In this document: piece by piece, positions 18,458 to 27,252 of the stretch | Layout: each line of letters starts with the position of its first letter | How positions within the stretch are numbered: position 1 is the stretch's first letter | Source: Methylomonas lenta | Lineage (GTDB): Bacteria > Pseudomonadota > Gammaproteobacteria > Methylococcales > Methylomonadaceae | Assembly (NCBI RefSeq): GCF_001644015.1 | Contig: NZ_LUUI01000127.1 | Location: forward strand, 1-64,000 | Direction: 5' to 3' | Length of the DNA stretch: 64,000 bases | The notes under the pieces: model-generated | What the model saw: only the letters and a program-made list of their open reading frames with translations | Database searches by the model: none | What the model was told of the DNA's origin: nothing | Translations under genes and position numbers: made by a program

Positions 18458-19492
18458 CTAATGCATCATCTGCATGGTCTGCGGTGCCATGGCTGGCATC
18501 TGACCACCCTTGAGCATCATCATGCCGCGCTGAAACATCATCACGCCCATCAGAATCACCAACACGCCGGATACGCGCACCATTTGCCGCATGGCAGCAT
18601 GTGATAGCAAAGTGGCAAACATGCCGAATCCCAATAAAGGTATCAAGGTACCCAAACCGAACAGCATTAGAATCAGGCCGCCCTGATAGGGATCGCCGCT
18701 GCCGGCCGCCATCACATACATGGCCTGCAAGGGACCGCAACCCAGCAATAGCCCGGTTAGCAAACCGGTGCGTAAAGCGCTGCGAGGCGGCTTGCGTAAT
18801 TCATCGGCAACCGCACGGTTGACTGATTTGGGCATACGTAAGGTAAAACGGCGTAAAAATGCAAACAGATTGAGCATTTTCAAACCATAAATCAGTAAAA
18901 AAACACTCGCTGCCAGCGCTACTCCGCCACGAATTTGCGGTGTGATGGCTATGCTGGCACCCAGCAAGCCAAATCCTGCGCCAAACGTGGTATACGACAA
19001 GGTCTTGCCAAATGCATAACTCAGATGCGCCAGCAACTGTCGTGCCTTAGATTTACTAGGGTCTGTATAAGCGACCACAAAGCTGCCACACATACCTATG
19101 CAGTGAAAGCCCGTCAAAAAACCGATACCCAGTAATACGGCCATATCCATTTGCGGCTTGATTTGCTGCATCACGGCCGGCATCTGACTTTTACCCCAGA
19201 ATGCCACACCACCGACGATCACCAGTAACAGCAAAAAAATCAGCGCACGCTTGATGTGGACAGTCATTGGCGTGGCAACGGTCTCCACTGCATAGCCCTT
19301 GCCTTCTATGCACTGGCGAATACGAATGTCATCAATCAACGACCCGTCATACTCAACATCCACAGTTGCTTTGTTATAGCTGGCTTTGACGCCACGCACA
19401 CCTGGCAAGGCACTCACCGCCTCGCTGATGATGTCCTCACAGCCGGTGCAATGCATACCATTGATTTTTAAATGACTACTACTGATCTTCAT
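18458..19492 (-). CDS. HMA domain fused to TauE/SafE (DsbD/UreH-like) membrane protein
   Basis: 344 residues. Residues 1-75 are a heavy-metal-associated domain with the copper-binding GMHCTGC motif. After a linking helix, 200-odd residues form a six-helix LysE/DsbD-2-like membrane domain with FHCIGMCGSFVVAYT and LLLGCGPLQAMYV, the paired Cys/Pro-Gly motifs of the family annotated 'sulfite exporter TauE/SafE'. The C-terminus is Met-rich (GGQMPAMAPQTMQMMH). The HMA fusion and Met tail point to copper rather than sulfite. It follows the multicopper oxidase gene by 37 bases, in the same direction. Confidence 0.88.
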   Translation of the reverse strand: MKISSSHLKINGMHCTGCEDIISEAVSALPGVRGVKASYNKATVDVEYDGSLIDDIRIRQCIEGKGYAVETVATPMTVHIKRALIFLLLLVIVGGVAFWGKSQMPAVMQQIKPQMDMAVLLGIGFLTGFHCIGMCGSFVVAYTDPSKSKARQLLAHLSYAFGKTLSYTTFGAGFGLLGASIAITPQIRGGVALAASVFLLIYGLKMLNLFAFLRRFTLRMPKSVNRAVADELRKPPRSALRTGLLTGLLLGCGPLQAMYVMAAGSGDPYQGGLILMLFGLGTLIPLLGFGMFATLLSHAAMRQMVRVSGVLVILMGVMMFQRGMMMLKGGQMPAMAPQTMQMMH

Positions 19493-19529
19493 ATCTTGCT
19501 CCTTGATATTGATTATTTAACGCGAACCC

Positions 19530-21206
19530 TCATTCGATGGAAAGATCGCGCATCATGCCCATATCCTCATGCTCTAGATTATGACAATGCATCATGAACA
19601 GACCTTTGAAATCCTGGAACGGTTTAATGATTCTCACCGTTTCGCCCGGCATCACCAGTACGGTATCTTTCCAGCCACCTTCGATGAACCCGTCCTTGAC
19701 GCTAGCATAACCTTGACCTTCACCACCGCTGCGACTGAGAATCTGGAAATACTGACCGTGCAAATGGATAGGATGCGCCATGGCCATCATCATACCCATG
19801 CCGCCTCCGCCCATACCGCCCATTTTGTGACCACTGTCAGAGTCACCGCCACCACGGCGCATCCCCATACCCATGCCGCCCATTTTGTGACCACCGTGTC
19901 CGCCACCATGATCATGGAAAATTTCCATCAACTGCACGGTATCAAACGGGATCCGCTCATTGGGCAAAATATCGTTGTAGGCATAGGGTCTGCCATTCAA
20001 CACCATTTTCATCCGCCCTTCGGTAATGCCTATTGGGATAGGCTTTTGCGGATTGGCGGTATCGGCCAAAGTATAGTGATGGATTTTAGATAATGCTTTG
20101 GGTAACGTCGGGCTATCGCCAGCCTGCTTTGTGACTTTAACGCTGAAAATCGGATAGTCACTCCCCATCGGCAACGCATTACCATGCATGCCGCCCATAC
20201 GACTAGCCATACCCGGCAGTGCACCGGAAAAAGGACGGCTACGCAATACAAGCTGAGAGCCGACTTTTCGCCCGCTGAAATCCGCCCACACATCCAGACG
20301 CTCGCCAGGGGCCAGCATCACATAAGATTTTTTGATCGGAGCTTCCAACAAACCGCCATCGGTACCGATGACAGTAATAGGCGAATTATCGTCCCAGGCC
20401 AGTTTGTATATGCGCGCGGTAGACGCATTCAGGACGCGCAATCGGTAGGCACGACTGGCAACATCAAGATGAAAATTGGGTAAGCCGTTAACTAATATCC
20501 GATTGCCATAAAAACCCATCATACGATCATGCATACCATGGGCGTAGATCAGCTGGTTTTGATCGTTAAAGCGTCTATCTTGAATCACGATGGGAATTTC
20601 GTATTCTCCACTAGGGAGTTCCAGTTTACGCTCTTCTTCATCATTGACTAAAATCGCCCCAGCCAAACCGTGATACACCTGTTTGCCAGTGATATCATGC
20701 GGATGCGGGTGATAGATATTCATGCTGGCGCGATTGAGCATTTCAAACTCATACACAAAAGTTTGACCCTTATCCAGCGAATACAGTGGATGGCCGTCCA
20801 TTTTGGCCGGCACATGTAAACCGTGCCAATGGGTGATTGACAATTCATCCAGTTGGTTATGCAACGTGATGCGAATTTTTTGACCTGTTTGAAACCGCAG
20901 TACCGGACCAAGATAGGAGCCAGGCAATTCAGTCAGCGTATTAGCCGGTCCCTTTACTAGTTTGGCAAAATATTGCTGCACACGAGTCTGCTGCCCTGGC
21001 AAAATAGAAATTGCAGATGGCTTGCAAATCAAATCGATTTCCACATCCGGATGAAAATTAGGCGACGCTTTATTTGGTGCCATTCTTGGCATATCGCCCA
21101 TCCCTTCCATGGCTTGTAACCAGCTAGGCAATCCTGCCCAAGCTAACATTCCGGCACCCGTTTGGGCAAAAAAGCGACGGCGAGATGAATTAATTGGATG
21201 TTTCAT
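19530..21206 (-). CDS. Multicopper oxidase, Tat-exported, CueO/CopA-like
   Basis: 558 residues. The N-terminus SSRRRFFAQTGAGMLAWAGL is a twin-arginine signal, so the protein is folded before export to the periplasm. Three cupredoxin domains carry the copper ligands: HWHGLH (about 126-131), YHPHPHD (about 165-171), HPIHLHG and MHCHNLEHEDMGMM near the C-terminus, the last holding the type 1 Cys-His and axial Met. A His/Met/Gly-rich insertion (HGGHKMGGMGMGM and a second HKMGGMGGGGMGMM copy) precedes the HLHG motif, like the Met-rich substrate-copper segment of CueO. Likely role: oxidation of Cu(I) in copper detoxification. Flanked by PsiE and the HMA-TauE gene. Confidence 0.92.
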   Translation of the reverse strand: MKHPINSSRRRFFAQTGAGMLAWAGLPSWLQAMEGMGDMPRMAPNKASPNFHPDVEIDLICKPSAISILPGQQTRVQQYFAKLVKGPANTLTELPGSYLGPVLRFQTGQKIRITLHNQLDELSITHWHGLHVPAKMDGHPLYSLDKGQTFVYEFEMLNRASMNIYHPHPHDITGKQVYHGLAGAILVNDEEERKLELPSGEYEIPIVIQDRRFNDQNQLIYAHGMHDRMMGFYGNRILVNGLPNFHLDVASRAYRLRVLNASTARIYKLAWDDNSPITVIGTDGGLLEAPIKKSYVMLAPGERLDVWADFSGRKVGSQLVLRSRPFSGALPGMASRMGGMHGNALPMGSDYPIFSVKVTKQAGDSPTLPKALSKIHHYTLADTANPQKPIPIGITEGRMKMVLNGRPYAYNDILPNERIPFDTVQLMEIFHDHGGGHGGHKMGGMGMGMRRGGGDSDSGHKMGGMGGGGMGMMMAMAHPIHLHGQYFQILSRSGGEGQGYASVKDGFIEGGWKDTVLVMPGETVRIIKPFQDFKGLFMMHCHNLEHEDMGMMRDLSIE

Positions 21207-21277
21207 AGCAACTCCTCGATCGTAATCGATTATTTTTAATTATTTTTCTGTTGGTAACATCCCTATTGCTCTATATT

Positions 21278-21715
21278 TTAGCCCTTATCGGACGGCGGCT
21301 TCAAAATCACACGTGTCGATATCGCCAGCATTAATATCGCAGCCGACACCCACAACATATTTATACCCGCTTCATGATGTGCTTGTACATCAGCAATCAC
21401 CAATCGCGCCAAGGCAGTAATGGCTACATAAATCAAACAACGTACCGGCATGACGTTGGTTTTAAAATAAATACCCACCATGGCACCCAATTCCAAATAA
21501 ATGAACAGCAGCAAAATGTCACCAATAGTGGCGTGACCTTGCGTGACCATACCAGCATAGGCCACTACAGCCGACCAGACCACACTAGCACCGATCACAA
21601 ACAGGGCAAAGTAGTGAAACGCTTCAATTAAGAGATTGCCTAACTCGTCCAGCCAGGATTTCATACTGGCGTGTAATTCGTTAAATTGTTGTGGATTCAT
21701 GCTGTTATCGTCCAT
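21278..21715 (-). CDS. PsiE-family membrane protein
   Basis: About 145 residues from ATG 21715; the frame runs 17 codons further into the upstream gene and an internal ATG at 21700 is also possible. Four hydrophobic helices and the LIEAFHYFALFVIGASVVW / FIYLELGAMVGIYFKTNVMPVRCLIYVAITALARL blocks match the phosphate-starvation-inducible PsiE family. Physiological function of PsiE is not well defined. It overlaps the end of the exporter gene by eleven bases, indicating cotranscription with the sulfide genes. Confidence 0.8.
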   Translation of the reverse strand: MDDNSMNPQQFNELHASMKSWLDELGNLLIEAFHYFALFVIGASVVWSAVVAYAGMVTQGHATIGDILLLFIYLELGAMVGIYFKTNVMPVRCLIYVAITALARLVIADVQAHHEAGINMLWVSAAILMLAISTRVILKPPSDKG

Positions 21716-22631
21716 TGAGAGGCGGGGTAAAAACCACAGTATCAGATTTATGCACCCAACGACCAATACGTAGTAAAACTAATATCAACAGCAAGCCTAA
21801 TAAAACTAAACCAACCCTGTGAACATTACTCAGCCAATCCTGGCTGCTGGTTAACAACTCTGGCGTAAGGGCTTGAGTTAATACATAGCCACCAACAGCA
21901 ACCACCATCAAGCCAAACCCGCGACGTAACCAGGCTGGCTTGATATAGCCGGAAATAACGGCTCCCAGGCCACTTCCTAATAAAGCCCCTACGGTTACAA
22001 TCAGCGTCAACGAAAAATTCAGCTCGGCGTGCTGGCTGTAACCCGCCAAACCCGCCAAGGCATTCATGACAATGATCAACAATGAAGTACCGACAGCCCC
22101 TTGCATGGGCAAACCCACCAACATGGTCAGTGCCGGCACAATTAGAAATCCGCCGCCCACGCCCACCATACCAGTCAAGCCACCTACAAAAAACCCATCA
22201 AAGAGAACTCGCAAATACGGAACTTTCAGCGGACAAATCGACACCGCTGTTGTGGTCGAGCTGGATTTGACTGCGGGTTTAGCCTTAAATAACATCAGCA
22301 AGCCGGTAGACAAACTAATCAAGCCAAACAAACTCATTAATAAATCTGCCGAAAAATACGCGGCCAATCGGCCACCGGCAAAGGCGCCGGCCATACCTGA
22401 CAAACCAAAGAACATGCCACTTTTCCAACAAACCGAACTACGACGGGCATGCGGAATCAATGCCATCAAACTGGAAACGCCTACCACGACGAAAGAGGTG
22501 ACAATGGCCGTTTTTGGTTCGACATGTAACAGATATACCAGCATGGGCACGGTCAGAATAGAACCACCACCCCCTAGTAATCCCAGCAATAATCCGATGA
22601 CGGCCGACAGTGTCAGGGTTAGCAACATCAT
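21705..22631 (-). CDS. TauE/SafE sulfite/sulfur-anion exporter
   Basis: 308 residues from ATG 22631, which has AGGAG six bases upstream and begins seven bases after the dioxygenase stop; the frame's earlier start would overlap that gene. Eight or so helices in two repeats, each opening with a glycine-rich motif: LLGLLGGGGSILTVP and GMVGVGGGFLIVPAL. This is the Pfam TauE/SafE signature for export of sulfite or related anions. Directly downstream of persulfide dioxygenase, whose product is sulfite, so export of sulfite is the natural reading. Confidence 0.88.
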   Translation of the reverse strand: MMLLTLTLSAVIGLLLGLLGGGGSILTVPMLVYLLHVEPKTAIVTSFVVVGVSSLMALIPHARRSSVCWKSGMFFGLSGMAGAFAGGRLAAYFSADLLMSLFGLISLSTGLLMLFKAKPAVKSSSTTTAVSICPLKVPYLRVLFDGFFVGGLTGMVGVGGGFLIVPALTMLVGLPMQGAVGTSLLIIVMNALAGLAGYSQHAELNFSLTLIVTVGALLGSGLGAVISGYIKPAWLRRGFGLMVVAVGGYVLTQALTPELLTSSQDWLSNVHRVGLVLLGLLLILVLLRIGRWVHKSDTVVFTPPLNGR

Positions 22632-22638
22632 GGCTCTC

Positions 22639-23337
22639 CTACTTTTCTGCCGTGACCAGTCCGCAGGATTGGTTGGCTGGCAAAGCTTTATCAATAAATT
22701 TAGGGTAGGCCAACTTCAAATCCTGCATGATGGCAATAAATTCATCACGCGTGCGACCTTTGCCCATGCGGGCGTTTTTAGCGATTTCCTGTTTGATAGT
22801 CGACACGGTATTGCCCTGATAATCATGACCAGGGTAAACCAACGTATCAGCTGGTAAGGTAAATAACTTGTAGGTAATACTGTCGAATAACTGACCGGCA
22901 TCGCCCTGCTGAAAATCAGTGCGACCACTACCGTCAATCAATAGTGCATCACCTGTAAACACCCTGTCGGCCATCACATAACTCACACAACCACTGGTAT
23001 GACCAGGGGTATGACGCACCTGTAAATCCAGATCACCCACCTGCAAGCTGACGCCGTCGGTCACCAACAAATCGGCACACATGGCACCGGCATCCCTATG
23101 CACCACACTTTTACTACCTATCTGCTCACGCAACAAACCGGCTCCTGTTATATGGTCGGCGTGCACATGCGTTTCCAGGGTATAGATTAGTTTTAAATGG
23201 TGGCTGTTCAATAACTCAAGATATTCAGCTATTTCAGATGCCACAGGATCAATTAATAAGGCACGCCGAGTGCGTTCACAGCCTAACAGATAGCTATAAG
23301 TGGAGGTTTCTGCTTCAAAAAGTTGTCTGAAAATCAT
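22639..23337 (-). CDS. Persulfide dioxygenase (ETHE1-like)
   Basis: 232 residues of the metallo-beta-lactamase fold. THVHADHITGAGLL gives the HxHxDH iron ligands (about 57-62), GHTSGCVSYV the third His, FTGDALLIDGSGRTDFQQGD the ETHE1-specific GRTDFQ signature and bridging Asp, and VYPGHDY the last His. The enzyme oxidises glutathione persulfide to sulfite and glutathione, the step after SQR. It is the first gene of a unit continuing with the TauE/SafE exporter. It has no fused rhodanese domain. Confidence 0.93.
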   Translation of the reverse strand: MIFRQLFEAETSTYSYLLGCERTRRALLIDPVASEIAEYLELLNSHHLKLIYTLETHVHADHITGAGLLREQIGSKSVVHRDAGAMCADLLVTDGVSLQVGDLDLQVRHTPGHTSGCVSYVMADRVFTGDALLIDGSGRTDFQQGDAGQLFDSITYKLFTLPADTLVYPGHDYQGNTVSTIKQEIAKNARMGKGRTRDEFIAIMQDLKLAYPKFIDKALPANQSCGLVTAEK

Positions 23338-23388
23338 AACGAGGCCCTCAATAGACTAATAACATGAGAAATAATTAATAATCTTATA

Positions 23389-23493
23389 TCAATTCTTGTG
23401 CCAACTTATTCCACAACTGCAACACCACTAACTCATTGATTTTACAAGAATTATATAAATGACAAACCAAAACCGAATGTTTCATCATGAAAC
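23389..23493 (-). promoter_or_regulatory. Sigma54-type control region of the persulfide dioxygenase operon
   Basis: Minus-strand elements in the 349-base gap before the dioxygenase. The palindrome GTTTCATCATGAAAC (23479-23493, extended to 17 bases as TGTTTCATCATGAAACA) has the same GTTTCA-N3-TGAAAC form as the cyd-sqr region. AATCAATGAGTTA (23429-23441) is a perfect match to the IHF consensus WATCAANNNNTTR. TGGCACAAGAATTGA (23389-23403) has a perfect -24 TGGCAC and a -12 reading TTGA. Palindrome-to-GG distance is 84.5 and IHF-to-GG 33.5 bases, identical to the other copy. A TGAAAC half-site is at 23527. The remainder of the gap to 23686 shows nothing more. Confidence 0.7.
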
Positions 23494-23686
23494 ATGTGAA
23501 CCCATTTGATTCACCTGATACAGACATGAAACACTAGAACCAACGACACAAAGGCGTCATGTGAAATACTGCGGACTGTTAAACCTCAAATGCCCGCAGA
23601 AGAAATTTGGATTGATTCCGTTATGGATATAACGATAGCTCACTGCTGGATGAGTGGACAGAATTCGTAGGTTATTGACTTGAACT

Positions 23687-24886
23687 TTATTCTGCTCTTA
23701 GGGCTTCCAAAGGATTTAATCTTGCGGCCTTGATAGCGGGCAAAACTCCTGCCGCAATGCCAATCAACAAAGCAATTAAAAAGGCACTGCCAATATAACT
23801 CCAAGCCAGCTGTACCGGCAGACTAGGGATAAACGCGGCCGCCAGTTTAACTAGTATCACCCCTAATACGACACCGCCCAAACCACCGGCTAAACTGAGT
23901 AATAATGCTTCACCCAGAAATAGTTTGAAAATCACCGCACGTTCGGCGCCTATAGCTCGCAATAAGCCGATTTCGGCCACTCTTTCGGAAACCGCAATCG
24001 TCATGATGGTTAAGATACCGACCGAACCAACCAACAACGAAATACCACCCAACGCGCCAACCGCCATGGTCAATACACTCAATACTGAATTCATTTTTTC
24101 AACCATCTGGTTTTGGGTGATGATAGTAAAATCTTCGCTGCCGTGTCGCGCTATTAAACGGCGCTTAATACTTTCCTGAATCAGCTCGCTATTAGCTTCA
24201 CTGTTATACAGCACATCAACTTCCATCAAACCCTGGCGATCGAATAACTCCATGGCTTTGCCGGTTGGTATGTAGACGCTGTCATCCAGATCAAAACCCA
24301 GTAACTCACCTTTTGATTCCATAACACCAATGACACGAAAACGATCCGTTCCAATACGAATACGTTGACCTAATGAACTACTGGCGCCAAATAATTCGCT
24401 TTGCATCTTGCTACCCAAAACGGCAAAAGCACGCGGATTTTCCAAACTATCATCAGGTAAGAAGCGACCGGCACGTACTTTAATCTGCCAAATCGAGGGC
24501 ATTGCCGTGCTAACGCCAAAAACATTGGCACGGCGTTGTTTTTTTTCGGCTTCTATTCGGGCATTACCTTGTATGAGCGGCATAACCGCCTCTACCTGTT
24601 CCAGGCTTTGCAAACTAATCACATCATTTATGGAAAGTGGGCGCACAGTGCTAATGGTGGCGCCGGACAATCCAAACGTGGTTGTTTTGCCAGGATAAAT
24701 TGCAATTAAATGCGTACCAAACTGAGTAAATTCGGCTAAAACAAAATGGTGAATCCCTCGGCCGATAGAGGTCAGTATCACAACAGCGGCGATACCAATA
24801 ATCAACCCAAGCGAGGTTAGTAAAGAACGTTGTTTATGACTGATGATGCTACTTAGCGCCAGTTTAGCCAGATCAAAATCGTTCAT
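23687..24886 (-). CDS. MacB/FtsX-type ABC transporter permease
   Basis: 399 residues from ATG 24886, four bases after the preceding permease; the longer frame (to 24955) overlaps it. Pattern of MacB-family permeases: an N-terminal helix with SLLTSLGLIIGIAAVVILTSIGRG, a periplasmic MacB_PCD domain (about 50-240), then three helices with VAEIGLLRAIGAERAVIFKLFL and the ending PAIKAARLNPLEALR. Such permeases need an ATPase of the LolD/MacB type, which is not next to it. Paired with a paralogue upstream, probably a heterodimer. Confidence 0.9.
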   Translation of the reverse strand: MNDFDLAKLALSSIISHKQRSLLTSLGLIIGIAAVVILTSIGRGIHHFVLAEFTQFGTHLIAIYPGKTTTFGLSGATISTVRPLSINDVISLQSLEQVEAVMPLIQGNARIEAEKKQRRANVFGVSTAMPSIWQIKVRAGRFLPDDSLENPRAFAVLGSKMQSELFGASSSLGQRIRIGTDRFRVIGVMESKGELLGFDLDDSVYIPTGKAMELFDRQGLMEVDVLYNSEANSELIQESIKRRLIARHGSEDFTIITQNQMVEKMNSVLSVLTMAVGALGGISLLVGSVGILTIMTIAVSERVAEIGLLRAIGAERAVIFKLFLGEALLLSLAGGLGGVVLGVILVKLAAAFIPSLPVQLAWSYIGSAFLIALLIGIAAGVLPAIKAARLNPLEALRAE

Positions 24887-24890
24887 AGCA

Positions 24891-26096
24891 TCATCTTCTG
24901 GATAGTGCCGCGACAGGATCCAGCTTAGCGGCTTTATGCGCTGGTAACACACCAAAAATCAGACCTGTAACTAAAGATACTGTCAAGCCAGCCAGCCAGG
25001 CCCAAGTAGGCAAGCTGAGTGGAAATTCGGGATACATCCATTGCAAAAACCAGAGCCCAAGTTGCCCAATCAAACTACCAAATAGCGCCCCAGCCAAACA
25101 TAACAGGGCAGCTTCTGACAAAAAAAGCCGGCGCAATTGACTCTGGGTGGCGCCTAAGGCCTTGAGCAAACCAATCTCTGCAGTACGCTGACTGACACTG
25201 ACCAACATGACATTCATCACCAACACCCCTGCCACCGACAAGCTGACTGCAGCAATACTGACTACCGTCAATGTCAAGGCGTTAAGAATTTTGTCAAAGG
25301 TATTAACCACGCTATCCTGCGTAATCACAGTAATGTCGTCTTCACCTTCATGCCGCAGCTTGATAATAGCGCGAACTTCATCTACGGCTTTATACATGGC
25401 TGGTTGAGAATGTGCTTCGATCAGGATACGAAACAACGAATGACTATCAAATAAAGCCATAGCAGACGCGACAGGAACAATCACAATTTCGTCAAAGGCC
25501 ACACCTATCGATTGCCCCTCTTTTGCCAGCACGCCGATGACCCGGAAACGCCTATCATTGATACGCAACCACTGGCCGACTGCCTGTTGCTGTGGAAACA
25601 ACTGTTCGCGAATGGTTTGTCCAATCACACAGACCGGAATTTCCTGTTCGACATCGGATTCCGGTAAAAACCGGCCTTGCTCAAGCGTCAAATGCCTTAC
25701 CCGGAGTAAAGCCTGCGTTGAACCCAAAATATTGGTTTCTCGCTCCAGACCCGCTGTCGAAACCGGTGCAGAACCAACAACAATAGGTGCAATAGCGGCA
25801 ATATGACGACTCCTAAATAATGCCGTCGCATCATCCAAGGTCAAATCACGCGGTGTTTCACCAAAAATAGGCGGATGCCCGCCTGTCGTTTCCGAGCGAC
25901 CTGGCAAGATAATAATTAAATGTGTTCCCAGCGATTCAAATTCATTAACCACATAATTGCGGGCGCTATCACCCAGCGCAGTCAATATGTTGACCGATGC
26001 CACGCCTATGCTCATGGCCAACACAATCAGCGCTGCCCGTAAGGGTTGCATTTTTATGGCCTTGCCAGCCTGAAACAGAATGTCGCTCATCAGCAT
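24891..26096 (-). CDS. MacB/FtsX-type ABC transporter permease (paralogue)
   Basis: 401 residues (an ATG two codons in is equally possible). Same architecture as the next gene: LRAALIVLAMSIGVASVNILTALG first helix, periplasmic domain, three C-terminal helices and the ending PAHKAAKLDPVAALSRR. TAEIGLLKALGATQSQLRRLFL is the conserved coupling segment. The two permeases are similar across their length, as expected from a duplication. Neither an ATPase nor an adaptor gene is found nearby, which is unusual. Confidence 0.9.
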   Translation of the reverse strand: MLMSDILFQAGKAIKMQPLRAALIVLAMSIGVASVNILTALGDSARNYVVNEFESLGTHLIIILPGRSETTGGHPPIFGETPRDLTLDDATALFRSRHIAAIAPIVVGSAPVSTAGLERETNILGSTQALLRVRHLTLEQGRFLPESDVEQEIPVCVIGQTIREQLFPQQQAVGQWLRINDRRFRVIGVLAKEGQSIGVAFDEIVIVPVASAMALFDSHSLFRILIEAHSQPAMYKAVDEVRAIIKLRHEGEDDITVITQDSVVNTFDKILNALTLTVVSIAAVSLSVAGVLVMNVMLVSVSQRTAEIGLLKALGATQSQLRRLFLSEAALLCLAGALFGSLIGQLGLWFLQWMYPEFPLSLPTWAWLAGLTVSLVTGLIFGVLPAHKAAKLDPVAALSRR

Positions 26097-26163
26097 TCAG
26101 GCAGTTTAACTTGATAAACAGCAAGCTGACAGTCAAAGCAGGTAAACTTTCGATTTAAATTTT

Positions 26164-27081
26164 GTGCCCATCACTGTGAATCTAGCCCACTTACGTCGCA
26201 ACGGATTTAAAATCCAGAATTTGTCTGACCATCGTCGCGGCTTATTGGAAATGCTGCTGGCCTGCTTGTTGTTTTCGCTGATGAACGTTTGCGTTTATGC
26301 CATCAAGTGGTTTGATAGCGACACGCCGGTTACTGTGATCAGTTTTGTCAGAATTTTAAGCAATTTACTGATTTTAATCATCCCGGCATTGTTTAGAAGC
26401 CAGTTGGTGACTCTGTTTGGCGATGGGCGACCTTCATTATGGCTGCGAGGCTTGTTTGGCACCATCGCCTTGATGTTGTCTTTTGCAGCAATTACCCGTA
26501 TCGGTCCCGGTGAAAGTGCATTTCTAACAGCTAGCAGCGGGGTGTTTGTTGCTTTATTGGGGCCTTGGGTGCTGGGTCAGAAAAATTCATGGTGGGTTTG
26601 GCTGGCCATTTTTGGTTCATTTGCAGGTATTGCATTATTATTTACCCCCAACGGTCAAACTGTTGATGTGCTTGGTCGTGCGATGGCCCTATCAGCGGGT
26701 TTTTTGTCGGCCATGGCCTATTTAATGGTGGCTCGCGCCGGACGCAGCAATTCGCCGCAATCGGTTATTTTTTATTTTTGCCTGGTCGCCTTAGTTTTAC
26801 ATCTGGCTTACTTTGGCCGATATGGTTATCAGTTGCCACAACGACCAACGACCTGGGCGTTGTTATTACTAACTGGCTTGCTTGGCAGCGCCGCGCAATT
26901 TTGCATGACACGCGCTTATCAGGCGGCACCTGCCGCACTGGTTAGCGCAGTAGGCTATCTCGCACCGGTTTTAAGTCTTGCCTGGGGGGTTGCCTTTTTT
27001 GAACAAGTACCGGGTCAAAATGCATTACTGGGATCATTGTTGATCCTGTTATTTGGGGTTTTATTACCTTTTCTGCGTTAA
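26164..27081 (+). CDS. EamA/DMT-family transporter
   Basis: 305 residues with a GTG start. Ten hydrophobic helices in two EamA repeats; the first opens LEMLLACLLFSLMNVCVYAIKW and contains AAITRIGPGESAFLTASSGVF, the second ends with YQAAPAALVSAVGYLAPVLSLAWG, a classic DMT signature. Probable exporter of a small metabolite; the substrate cannot be inferred. Divergent from the permease pair, with a 67-base shared upstream region. Confidence 0.85.
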   Translation: MPITVNLAHLRRNGFKIQNLSDHRRGLLEMLLACLLFSLMNVCVYAIKWFDSDTPVTVISFVRILSNLLILIIPALFRSQLVTLFGDGRPSLWLRGLFGTIALMLSFAAITRIGPGESAFLTASSGVFVALLGPWVLGQKNSWWVWLAIFGSFAGIALLFTPNGQTVDVLGRAMALSAGFLSAMAYLMVARAGRSNSPQSVIFYFCLVALVLHLAYFGRYGYQLPQRPTTWALLLLTGLLGSAAQFCMTRAYQAAPAALVSAVGYLAPVLSLAWGVAFFEQVPGQNALLGSLLILLFGVLLPFLR

Positions 27082-27110
27082 TGTTGTTTTATTGCTACTC
27101 AAGTTGCAGT

Positions 27111-27216
27111 TGCGCCACAATGGTGCAAATTGCACCATCAAGACAAGCTATTGCTGCCAGACGAAACCTTAAGACATTGAATTTATTGAGTTAAGCTTAA
27201 GGCATACATCTTGCTG
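27111..27216 (+). promoter_or_regulatory. Sigma54 promoter with NtrC-like sites ahead of the membrane cytochrome gene
   Basis: AGGCATACATCTTGCT (27200-27215) has GG and GC twelve bases apart, the -24/-12 layout of sigma54 promoters, with TTGCT exact. Upstream are two overlapping dyads: TGCGCCACAATGGTGCA (27111-27127), one mismatch from the NtrC form TGCACC-N5-GGTGCA, and the perfect palindrome TGGTGCAAATTGCACCA (27121-27137). They lie about 82 and 72 bases upstream of the GG, a normal enhancer distance. Predicted transcription start is near 27226, 27 bases before the ATG. Confidence 0.6.
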
Positions 27217-27252
27217 CACTGACTTTGTGTACTAGTAAACGCAAGGTGATTT

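Noticed and set aside
19581-20093. His/Thr/Ala-rich plus-strand frame over the multicopper oxidase
   Set aside because: Mirror of the Met/Gly/His-rich copper segment; not a separate His-rich metal protein.
22066-22857. Plus-strand 263-residue frame over the TauE/SafE and dioxygenase genes
   Set aside because: Antisense to two clear genes, with Pro/Thr/Asn-rich sequence typical of a shadow frame and no family resemblance.
23401-23425. Sigma54 match at GTGGTGTTGCAG upstream of the dioxygenase gene
   Set aside because: GG and GC are only about six bases apart rather than twelve, so it does not fit; the TGGCAC element eleven bases further on does.
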